Assembly (NCBI GenBank): GCA_030844895.1
Contig: JAUTDX010000230.1
Location: 186,001 to 250,000 of the forward strand
Length of the DNA stretch: 64,000 nt
Source of the DNA: Ambrosia x helenae
Lineage: Eukaryota; Streptophyta; Magnoliopsida; Asterales; Asteraceae
Direction: 5' to 3'
Part shown: positions 1 to 10,309 of the stretch, piece by piece
How positions within the stretch are numbered: position 1 is the first letter of the stretch
How the letters are laid out: each line of letters begins with the position of its first letter
Translations under genes and position numbers: made by a program
Notes under the pieces: generated by a model
Seen by the model: the letters and a program-made list of their open reading frames with translations, nothing else
What the model was told of the DNA's origin: nothing
The model's database searches: none

Positions 1-1155
1 TCGTTAAGTAGGTTATTTGGTACTCTACTAACTGTTGAGCAAGTACTTCATCCTCTATCAGTTGTTTGATTAAGTGTACCAATTATTACACACATGAATT
101 GCAAATTGATAATATGTACATGTAAGCAATCAAGTATCAAGTATAGCATACGAGTTGTAATAGAGTTGCCCTAGACAAGGTTAATGACTCTTGGTGTGTC
201 TATAGCAAATAGTTTATATTCCATGAATTCTAGTTTCAAATGTTCAAATGTGGTAGATAGTCGAATCCTCATGTATAACTAAGGATTATGTTTGATGCAA
301 CACACAATCAAGTTTCAATAGTTTGGTTATCATGGGTAACTAGCTCATGTGTGAGAAGGTGAAGGATATGAATTTAGTTCTTGAGCGGATGATGAAAAAT
401 CTTGAAGCAGAATCGAGGTTGTGAGAGATAGTGAATGTGAAGATAGTTGATAAAGAGTTTATTTTATAGTAAGGATATTATGTAGCAGTGTAAATTTTGG
501 GGTTTGGATCAAAGGTTATAATCAAGTGTATAAGAAAACATGATTGTGGTATATGCCAAATATTGTAAAAATTTGAACAAGTTGAAAATGAGTGAGTGTC
601 GATGGAGAATTTAGAGACTAGATATTATTCCTATGGATAAAAAAAATCTTATTTTCAAAATTGGTTTTATACATAAAGCAAAAGTTGTTAAATAGTACAA
701 GCTAAGTGGGCTTTGATTAAAATATTCCCGTTAGTTGGAGATTTCAAACATGGCATTAGGTTTTGAAGATCAAGGTTCTATTAGTGATTTTTAATAGTTT
801 AAAGCATTATATAGAAAATCGTTTGTTACGTCAATAAATAAACAATTGAATTTAAGTTCGAGGACGTCTTTTGACAAAAAAAAAATATGTACTTTGTAGA
901 GTTACTAGGTAATGAAAATACAACAAGATTTAGAAATCTTTAGTTTGTGCTAAGGTATGAGGTTATAGTTTTTTTTTTAAAATAAGTAACATGTGGAGAA
1001 ATGAAATAATATGATTTGGGTAGGGTGTTGAATATTTAAAAAGTGGCTAAGATGGTAAGGTGAAGTGTGATTGTGAAATCCATAGATGGTTATGAAATGA
1101 GATTGATTTAAGCTGTAAAATTTTGAGATTTTAGAGCTTAGTTTAAGGAAAGTGA
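1..1155. other. Unresolved AT-rich sequence, probably retrotransposon-derived
   Basis: No open reading frame with recognisable protein similarity is visible on either strand. It adjoins a Ty3/gypsy leader copy beginning near 1156, so it may be further non-coding internal sequence of the same degraded element, but I found no match elsewhere in the window to prove that. Confidence 0.35.
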
Positions 1156-1600
1156 GTGTAATCATTTATTCATTAATTAAAACGAATAAACGAAAACGTT
1201 GACTTATCAAAACTTCTAGATTCTAATAACATAGTGGAGACATGCTTTAGCCTATAAGTGAACACTCATCCCGATAATTCCCAGGTAGGCATCCGGGTCC
1301 CTCGTCTGATTGGGATTTATGCGCAATGCCAGTCCTAGACAGAAAACTCAGAATACAGGCGTTCACCCTTCCAGATTGCACGTGTTCATTATTAAAATCT
1401 AGAACTTCGACGAGATCTTCAAGGTGGTTCAGGCTAAACCTGAGGATTTGTCCTATTAGTCTAAGAGTAGATCTTGTGATGGAGAACAATCTTCTTGTAG
1501 GGACTAAAGTAGGAATAAGAAGTAGGAGGGAGATAGAGAATAGAAACAAGTAGGGTTGCAAGTAAAAGGAGCAAGTACTGATTATAATCCTATGGTTATA
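1156..1600 (-). repeat. Truncated copy of a Ty3/gypsy leader (5' UTR between primer site and gag)
   Basis: The block from about 1156 to 1470 matches 9797-10100 closely, including the shared stretch on the gag side and the motif GGTCCCTCGTCTGATTGGGA. The match weakens but continues to about 1600. The homologue at 9797-10100 lies between gag and the primer site of an identifiable element, which identifies this block as leader. Here the gag side is missing and the primer-site side joins LTR-like sequence directly, so an internal deletion removed the primer site. Confidence 0.7.
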
Positions 1601-3098
1601 GAATGTTGTAACATGTTTCACCCCAAAAATGGTGATAAATAGAAAAGGGGCTATGTAAAACTCACCTTGATTGGACTTGGAAGTATTCAACAATAATCAA
1701 GGAGTTAAGCTTGCACCTAATTAAAAGTAATATTTTAGGATGTAAGTTATGGAGTTTATTAGCATATTAATCGATTCCAACTAGTGACCTTTAGCGAAAA
1801 CAAGTAAGATTCCAATTTTCGAAATACCCAAACATTTATCTTTATTGTCATATTATAAAGAAGTTTGTAAAAGTAAATAATTTATCTTGTTAGTTCATAA
1901 GGGTTCATAAAATGCGCATGTACCCATTACATTAGAATTAATGTAATATCTAGAATATAATAATCCATACTAAATCATACCTTCTCGTTTTATTATTAAA
2001 ATGACTGTTTTGTTCATTTTCTTATTGTAACTATTGTAAATAATTACTTTTAAAATATCAACAGTATCTAATTTGAAAAATACATGATATAGGATTTCAT
2101 TTAGAAGTATATAATTGGTTGATTTCTTAAAATTGATGATCCATAAATACTATTAAATTTAATCAAATAATGTCTTGTATACTAGGTAAATGATACGTGC
2201 TAATACAAGAAATATATTAATTTTACTTATTTTGGTAACAATTGATTGAATATGATTAAAGTCGATAGTAAAACTTTATAGGCTAGATTTAAAAAAAATA
2301 ATAATAAATTATTTATCAAGTCACCATTTCATAGAAATTCTAGAAAATTGATTTCTAGTATTTGTATATAATTAAACATGTAGGAAAACATTAGTAAATA
2401 TTTTAATACCTCTCTGAAGAAAAATGAAACCCAAAAAAAAATGCGTCTACAGAAAAACAAGCACGTTGGCTCCGGAACTGTCTTGAGCTCTATGAAAGGT
2501 TTCCAAACGTAAAGACGTAGTCAAAGGTTGCTAGTAAGTTGAAGATAAGTAGTAATGGTATTATTTTGGTGTTTTGGGTTCGTTTCGGGTTCCCCGGAAA
2601 CATGAATTCTAACCGGAAATTTGGATCGGACGGTGTCGGGTCAATAGTGACAAGATAGTGAAAAGAAACTAGAATAGAAATTTAGAGAGAGTATTAGACT
2701 AAAAATTTTTTTTGCATATATTTCTTCTCAAAGCAAAGAGTATTTATAGGTCTACAAGTAACAACTACCATGAAAGCTAGAGGCTAAATTATTGGAACAT
2801 AACACTCACTACCTTAATTGAGTTTGACTCTAAATAAATTAACTTTGACTCTAAATTAAAATAAAAGATTTGACTCTAAGTAAAAGATAAATGATGCAAA
2901 GCACTAATTAAGCCATCCATGTTCAAAATGAAATCATGAGTTGAGTGGCACATATCAATTACGAATTGTTTTGTATAGTTTTATAATAATGAAAATGACA
3001 ATTATAGTATGTATAATAATAGTAATGATAATGAAATTTAAAATGAATAAGTTGAATTTTTATTAAAAAATAAATTTGAGAAATTATGTGATGTTACA
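1601..3098 (-). mobile_element. Partial LTR of a Ty3/gypsy element
   Basis: Around 1605-1670 the sequence resembles a motif seen in other LTRs of the window (CACCCCAAAAATG followed by an AAAGGGG run and ACTCAC, as at 53866 and 57310). A minus-strand TATA box (TATAAATA) lies near 2740-2747. The segment ends at 3098 in TGTTACA, which read on the minus strand gives the TGTAACA start typical of LTRs here. The proximal part is deleted. I infer a truncated LTR; no target-site duplication was found. Confidence 0.5.
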
Positions 3099-3264
3099 AA
3101 CTTTATAATGGTTTGGCATTTTAGGTACCCAAAAATCTAATAGCCTGATATTTTCTTTAATATTTCTAGTATCATAGTTATTTTTTTGTAAGCAAAATTT
3201 CTTTTTAGAAAATATTCCGGTAGATCCTGGATTAATAAAGACTTCAAAACTGTTATTAAGCGCC
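3099..3264 (-). repeat. Short internal remnant next to a primer binding site
   Basis: About 166 bases lie between the end of one partial LTR and the primer site of the next. They should be the first leader bases of the element owning the 3279-5683 LTR; the rest of that element is absent. One arm of an imperfect inverted repeat (3223-3258) lies here and its partner is inside the LTR (3350-3376). Confidence 0.5.
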
Positions 3265-3276
3265 GCTCTGATACCA
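3265..3276 (-). promoter_or_regulatory. Primer binding site for initiator methionine tRNA
   Basis: The plus strand reads GCTCTGATACCA, the complement of TGGTATCAGAGC, the standard plant initiator-tRNA primer site. It sits two bases from the LTR terminus at 3279, where minus-strand DNA synthesis would begin. Its position shows that 3279-5683 is a 5' LTR in minus orientation. Confidence 0.85.
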
Positions 3277-3278
3277 CC

Positions 3279-5683
3279 TGTAACGACCCTGGCTGACAGA
3301 GCCGGGTCGTCGGGTCGGATTATCGGAGCTACGCAGCGGAACTCAGGATAATAACAGTCTTTAGTCTTCCAGGATCCACGTCATCATATCTGTTGGGTTA
3401 CCTGAACACATGCCAAAAATAGTTTCTGTCAACATAAAGTTGGTGAGGTCGTGTATTTTATAAAGTGAATGGCCAGTTCGTTTATTGATAATTCTTTTAT
3501 TTAAAATATTCTTTTATAAACATGCTTTACAATTATAACTTCTGGAGGAGAAAATATATTCTATTATATCAATTCGATTATATGTCAATTCTAATATATT
3601 ATTCCGATTATATTCTATTGGTTGCCATTCCTATCTATGCTATCACTCTGCTTGTGATAAATATAATTATTTCTATCCTCTACTCGGGTAAAACTGGTTC
3701 TTGTCCTCTAGTTGGACAAGAAAGGAAATGGCGATACCGTCCAGTACTGTCCTTGTCGTTTCTATTACCCCCTTTTTATTATATAACTTTTATTAGTAAT
3801 CATTCTTTTATGTAAAGCATTATTATGTTTTCTTATAAATGACATGTATTCCCCCGAAAACACTTAATAAAACAGTAAAAGTGGGGAGTTCACGATACTC
3901 ACAGGTTTGCGTTAATCTCTAGCTAATCTTCTTATTACAATTATATTTCATATATATATATTGATACGTGTTACGCGTGGGACTTGTTAGATTGTAATAC
4001 TTAGGATATATATATCATATATATAATTTATATATATAGAATTCAGTATATATTAGATAGTCCTAAACTCGGGGTTTATTATTGACACGACACGGACATC
4101 CTAAATCTAGCTGGCCATTACAGCTTGGCGTTCAAAATATATACAGCTGGCCATTACAGCTTGGCACACGAACCTAAAGAACTCTAGACATGAACTTACC
4201 CGGATGATGGCTCGGCGGAGCATATTATTATTAACCCGAGTCTAGTATATCGTCAATATATCAAATTGTGTATATATAAACGTATATATTTTATATATGA
4301 TTATTATTCTCTTATTATTATTATCAAGTCCGTACGTTATCCGTATTATATATATATATATTAGTATAATTCTAATAATATTCCTCGTCTAGCTATTGGA
4401 CCGGGTTCTATTCCGGGTGTTGGCCGAGTCACTGAGTCGACTCGGTAACGACTCGTATTCTTCCAATTCAATGATCGGTACCTCGCAATCAATATAATCA
4501 CCGTGTTAATAAATAGATTACAAGTTCGTGACCAATCAACCAATAGGAAATAGTGACCGAATCTTACCGAATTATTATCGGAACATAATCGGGAGTTGAC
4601 CGGAAAGTGACCGGAAGTTAACCGAACTTCCGATGGGTACCTTGCAATAATTATAACCATCATTAATAATTGATTATAACATCAAGGAACCAAAATAACT
4701 AGAAAGAGGCAACCCGAAGCATGATCCAAACATACATAATTGGATCATAACCCAATCCATCTTATTATTATCAGTTTAAATACCGTATACACACAATTGG
4801 TTATATGGCTACAGGTTCAATACCATATTCACAACCACACGTATATGATTTGAAAGATGATTGGTGGTTCACGAGTACAATTCTGAACAGAAAGATTGAT
4901 TAAGCCCCGATGACAGTCACCGGATCTTGGTGACTGTCCGTTTTCCTAAACACAAGAGAACCCAGTCGGACACATAGGATAACCGAAAGAAGCTTGTAGG
5001 TGGTTATTAAGAACTGGTCGGAAACAGAAGAGTGGTCCCGGTTGGTTACCCAGATTCACAGCAACAGTCACCTTAACCGGTGACTGTTTGATTCCACTAA
5101 TCAAGAACTCAGAGATGGTTGTAGGTTTTTGATGCTTCGATGATAATTATAAAACAGAGGGTTATGGTTCGGTTGGTGGTTATTGGTTACCGGTTGGGGT
5201 TATCGAGTAAAAAGGAGAGAAGGTTGATAGTGCTTACCGGAGAAGTGAAAGGGGCGGCTGCCGGAGAGGTGACCGGAGGAGGAGGCGGCAGAAGCCGGCC
5301 ATGGTTCTCCGGTGAGAGGCTTCTTGATCAGAGAGTTTATAATCAAAACACACTTTGTGTGTGTATATAATATGTACAGCGAGAGATTAAGAGAGATGGG
5401 TTTTTATAGGTAAAGACAAATAGAGGGCGTTTGGCAACGGGGATAATAGCTGGGACTCGGGTGTTTGGTAATGGGTATAACAGAAGAACAAAAGGCGTTT
5501 GGCAACGAGTTAATAGTGGATAAGGAACGTTTAACCAAGATAATAAAAGTTTAATAATTATTATCTATATAATCGGTTGAAACGGTTTGTCGCGAGATTC
5601 GAACTTGAATATTTTATTAAATAATTGGGTGGTCGGGTACGACCCGACCCGTTTAAGAGACCCGTAACACCTCGGGTGTTACA
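3279..5683 (-). mobile_element. 2405-bp 5' LTR of a Ty3/gypsy element inserted in another gypsy element
   Basis: The segment runs from TGTAACG at 3279 to GTGTTACA at 5683, so both ends give TG...CA. The primer site abuts the left end, setting minus orientation. The outer end has a short perfect inverted repeat (GTAACACC, TCG, GGTGTTAC at 5664-5682). A TATA box (TATAAAAA, minus) lies at 5401-5408. The LTR interrupts the integrase C-terminal reading frame of the neighbouring element exactly at 5683/5684, so it is the younger insertion. A 20-base tandem motif, GCTGGCCATTACAGCTTGGC, occurs twice near 4110-4165. Only 166 bases of its internal region survive. Confidence 0.8.
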
Positions 5684-8479
5684 GAGAAGGTTATCCTGAA
5701 TGAGTTGGATTTTATCTGTAGTTTCCTGGATCAGTTCAGGTCCAGTGATCTGGGCTTCACCAACCTCAGTCCAACAGACAGGTGAACGTCACTTACGGCC
5801 ATAGAGTGCCTCGAAAGGAGCCATGTTAATGCTGGCATGATAACTGTTGTTGTATGAAAACTCAACCAAGGGAAGATGAGAATCCCATGCGCCACCAAAA
5901 TCAATGACACATGCCCTGAGCATATCCTCAAGTGTCTGGATGGTCCGTTCGGTCTGACCATCTGTTTGAGGGTGATAAGCAGTACTCAGGTTTAGCTTGG
6001 TACCCAAAGCGTCTTGTAAAGAATCCCAAAAGTGAGAGGTGAAACGACCATCACGATCAGATAATGTCCAAAGGTACACCATGGCGACATACAATTTCAC
6101 TTACGTACATCTTCGCTAACCTTTCCACGGAATATTTCTCACGAATTGGTAAGAAATGGGCTGACTTGGTCAAGCGGTCAACGATTACCCAAATGTTGTC
6201 ATAACCTTTGGGTGTACGAGGGAGTTTAGTGATGAAGTCCATTGCTATGCTCTCCCATTTCCATACAGGAATTTCTGGTTGTTCAAGCATGCCAGATGGT
6301 CGTTGATGTTCAGCCTTGACCTTTGAACAAGTAAGGCATTTTGCAACGAAAAGAGCGATATCTTTCTTCATACCAGGCCACCAATACGAATAACGAAGAT
6401 CTTGGTACATCTTGTCAGCTCCAGGATGAATAGAATAACGAGACTTGTGAGCCTCATTCATAAGGAAGGTACGAAGATCATCACGGTCAGGAATCCAAAG
6501 TCGATTGAGAAAATAAAGTAGACCATCAGGTTTGGTTTCAAGTTGAGTCTCAGCACCACAAGACATTTCCTCGTACATGTTACCTTGGGTGACTGAAGTA
6601 TGTTGAGCCTGGAGGATACGATCCTGAAGATCAGTACGAACTCTCGCACAATGAAGTTTGATGCGCTCTTTATGACTGAGTGCGTCAGCCACAACATTCG
6701 CTTTGCCAGGATGGTAGCGAATCTCGCAATCATAGTCGTTAAGTAACTCAACCCAACGTCGTTGCCTCATGTTAAGATTTTTCTGGTCGAAGACATGTTG
6801 GAGACTTTTGTGGTCCGTGAAAACCACACATTTGGTTCCATAAAGATAGTGTCTCCATATCTTAAGAGCAAAGACGACAGTGCCCAATTCAAGATCATGG
6901 GTGGTATAATTCTTTTCATGGGTCTTTAGCTGTCTAGACGCATAAGCAATAACCTTGCCTCGTTGCATGAGAACACAACCAAGACCTTGGTTTGATGCAT
7001 CACAATAGACCACGAAATCATCATTACCATCAGGTAGAGACAGAATAGGAGCTTCACAAAGTTTCAGTTTAAGAGTCTCAAATGCTTCCTCTTGTTTTGG
7101 TCCCCACTCATAAGGTTTACCCTTGTGAGTTAAGGCAGTGAGAGAAACAGCGATCTTGGAGAAGTCGGCAATGAATCGACGATAATAACCAGCCAAACCA
7201 AGGAAGTAACGGACTTCTGTTGGAGTTTTAGGAACACTCCAATCCTTGACAGCTTCGATCTTCACAGGATCAACATGAATTCCATTCTCATTGATAACGT
7301 GTCCTAAAAATTGAACTTCCTTAAGCCAAAATTCACATTTCGAGAACTTGGCATACAGTTGTTCTTTCTTTAGGAGACCCAAGATTGAGTGAAGATGTTG
7401 TTCGTGATCGAATTTTGATTTTGAGTAAATCAAGATGTCGTCAATGAAGACGATCACGAATTTGTCGAGGTAGGGTCTACAAACCCGATTCATTAGATCC
7501 ATAAACACTGCAGGAGCGTTGGTCAATCCAAACGACATGACCATGAATTCGTAATGACCATAACGTGTACGAAAGGCTGTCTTGGGAATGTCTTCTTCGT
7601 GAACTCTAAGCTGATGATATCCAGAACGAAGATCAATCTTCGAAAAATGGGTTGCTCCTTGAAGTTGATCGAAAAGATCGTCAATCCTAGGCAAGGGATA
7701 ACGATTCTTGATGGTGAGTTTGTTGAGTTCACGATAGTCGATACACATCCTGAGAGATCCATCTTTCTTCTTGACGAACAAAACCGGGGCTCCCCATGGA
7801 GAAGAACTGGGGCGAATGAAACCTTTATCAGAAAGTTCCTGTAGTTGACTGGCAAGTTCTTGCATCTCAGAGGATGCAAGACGATAAGGAGCTTTGGCGA
7901 CAGGATTTGCACCAGGAACAAGATCGATCCTAAATTCAACTTGTCGAGCAGGAGGCAAACTAGGTAAATCCTCTGGAAAGACTTCAGGATAGTCCCGAAT
8001 GATTGGGATGTCTTGGATACTTTTGCCCTTGTCTTTCTTTTCTATCACGTTAGCCAAGAAAGCCATATACCCCTTTCGTAAGTATTTTTGAGCAGTAGTA
8101 CAAGACATGAGTTTAAGCTCACCACAAGGCTTCTCACCATAGATCTTCAAAATATCACCAGATTTGAGAGGAATGCGAATAACTTTCTCAAAGCATAGGA
8201 TTTCAGCACGATGGGTTGGCAACCAATCCATGCCTACTATGACATCAAAGCTTCCAAGATGCATAGGAATGAGGTCGATAGGGAAAGTATGTTCATCAAG
8301 GTTCAGCACACAGTTACGAATAACAGAATCGATCGAAATAGACTTCCCATTAGCTACCTCTACCACTAAGGGTTCCTCTAGGTTAGTTTGGGGTAAGTTA
8401 AGTAAGGGTTCAAACTTTAGTGATACAAACTACTTATCAGCACCCGAATCAAATAATATAGAAGCATAGTGGTTATTAA
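5684..8479 (-). pseudogene. pol: Ty3/gypsy pol (protease, RT, RNase H, integrase), broken
   Basis: Retrotransposon polyprotein region. The protease active site reads DSGAD near 8435-8450 and is followed two codons later by an in-frame TAG (about 8431-8433). RT follows, with KIDLRSGYHQ and the catalytic FIDD at about 7435-7452. RNase H begins near DASNQG (about 7000). The integrase has its HHCC-type zinc segment at about 6300-6440 and the core motif AMDFITKLP near 6222-6250. Two bases are missing in a CT-repeat near 6060, so the frame shifts just before the integrase DRDGRF motif. The second integrase half has a TGA at about 5786-5788 and is then cut by the LTR at 5683. The remaining frame is otherwise long and clean, so the damage is modest. 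No function as a host gene is suggested. Confidence 0.85.
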
Positions 8480-9753
8480 CGAGAAACGTACCATTAACCA
8501 CCTCGTTGTTGTCGCGGGCCTGATTAGCATTGAGGTTGTATGCGCGACCACGAGCACCTTGGTTCTGGTTGCGGTTCTGGTTTTGATTGCGATTTTGGTT
8601 CTGGTTCTGGTTTCCAAGTCTAGGGCAAGCATCCCTATAATGTTCCGTACTACCACACTCAAAGCACTGGCCACGAACAGGCCTACCATTTTGAGCATTG
8701 GGAGCTGGATTATTCCTGGCAGGGTTGTTTTGAGTGGCAGGGGCTTGGCAGGTATTAGCAAAGTGTCCATACCGCTTGCAGTTATTACATTGGCGGCATG
8801 GTCTGTTAGCAGCATGGTGATATTGGCAAGTGTTACAAAGAGGGTGGTTCCCAACATACGGTTTCTTGGCTAGGGTTTGCACTGCGGGTGGGGTGGTAGC
8901 AACCATGTAGTTCTTAGCCCTGCGTTTCCTGTTGGTTGAGGTCTCAGGCTTAACCTCAATAGCAGGCTGAGGAGTGTCCTTTGCAGCAGCCTTCTTGGTG
9001 TTCTTGCGAAAAAAAGGTACCGTTTTTCACATGATTATCGGTTAGAGTAGCCGCAAGGCGTTTGGCTTCCTCCAAGGTGGCAGGATTCCTTCCCCATACC
9101 GTGTCCTGTATTTGCATAGGTAAACCACCGATATACTTCTCGATGGCTACTGATAGGGGAGTGACCTTATGGGGCAACAACAGACTGAGCTCATGGAAGC
9201 GGGTATTATAAGCAAGGTTTTCCCCACTATCCTGAGCAAGGGTGTGGAACTCGTCCTCCAATTTCTTGACCTCGTTACGTAGGCAAAACTCAGCTTTCAT
9301 TATCTCTTTGACTTGATCCCAGGTCATAGCAAGTGCAACTTCAGCTCTGCGGGTGCGCTTTTCCTCATTCCACCAAGTGAGTGCTCGTTTGTGAAGAACA
9401 CTCATAGCATAACGGACCTTAAAGTTATCGGGACACTCACTGTTAATGAAGGTATTCTCAATACCCTCGAACCATTGTAGGAGACCAGTAGCTCCTTCAT
9501 CCCCACTGAACTTAGGAGGATTACAGGTATTAAAGTGTTTGAGAGTGCAGGCTGGGAGACCATTCCCGTTCCCATTGTGGTTTCCATTGCCGTTTCCATT
9601 TCCATTGCCGTTTCCATTCATTTGGATGACTTGAGCCAGTAAGTTAGGAACCAGAGTTGCGATCTGTTGCGCCATTTGTTGGGAAATGATTGCAGCCAGT
9701 TGGGCATCACCTCCATTGTTGTAGTTAATGCGAGTGCTGCGACGTGGAGGCAT
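8480..9753 (-). pseudogene. gag: Ty3/gypsy gag with zinc knuckles, frameshifted
   Basis: Capsid/nucleocapsid protein of the element. I choose the start at MPPRRS (9753) rather than the upstream in-frame ATG at 9771, because a basic PPRRS start is usual in this family. An Asn-Gly dipeptide run encoded at about 9556-9616 follows, then the gag domain (CNPPKFSGDEGATGLLQWFE region). Near 9010 an A-rich tract shifts the frame, ending the first ORF at 8956; the second part resumes downstream. It has two CX2CX4HX4C knuckles (CNNCKRYGHFANTC and CFECGSTEHYRDAC, about 8630-8790) and an Asn/Gln/Arg-rich linker before the protease. The frame then runs into pol with no break until the TAG at 8431. Confidence 0.8.
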
Positions 9754-10294
9754 GATCTGTAAGAGACACAATGAAATGAATGAGGTAATATAAGGAATGT
9801 AATCATTTATTCATTAATTAAAACGAATAAACGAAAACGTTGACTTGTCAAAGATTCTAGATTCTAATAACATAGTGAAGACATGCTTTAGCCTATAAGT
9901 GAACACTCATCCCGAGAATTCCCAGGTAGGCATCCGGGTCCCTCGTCTGATTGGGATATATGCGCAATGCCAGCCTAGACAGAAGACTCAGAATACAGGC
10001 GTTCACCCTTCCAGATTGCACGTGTTCGTTATTAAAATCTAGAACTCCGACGAGATCTCAAGGTGGTTCAGGCTAAACCTGAGGATTTGTCCTATTAATC
10101 TAATGGTGGATCAGGATTGCAACAGACGAATAAGAGCAGTCAACTTGTAAAGGCTTAGGGTTGTATAAGGTGTAGGATAGGGATAAGATTAAGGAAGCAA
10201 TTAGGGTTACAAGTAAGAGAAGCAAGTATTGTTTTAAATCCCTAAGGTTATAGTCTAGATTATTTTTCTAATAACCTAATTCCCTATAACCAAG

Positions 10295-10306
10295 GCTCTG
10301 ATACCA
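10295..10306 (-). promoter_or_regulatory. Primer binding site for initiator methionine tRNA
   Basis: Plus-strand GCTCTGATACCA, three bases from the LTR end at 10310. It primes minus-strand synthesis of the element whose gag begins at 9753. Confidence 0.88.
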
Positions 10307-10309
10307 ATC

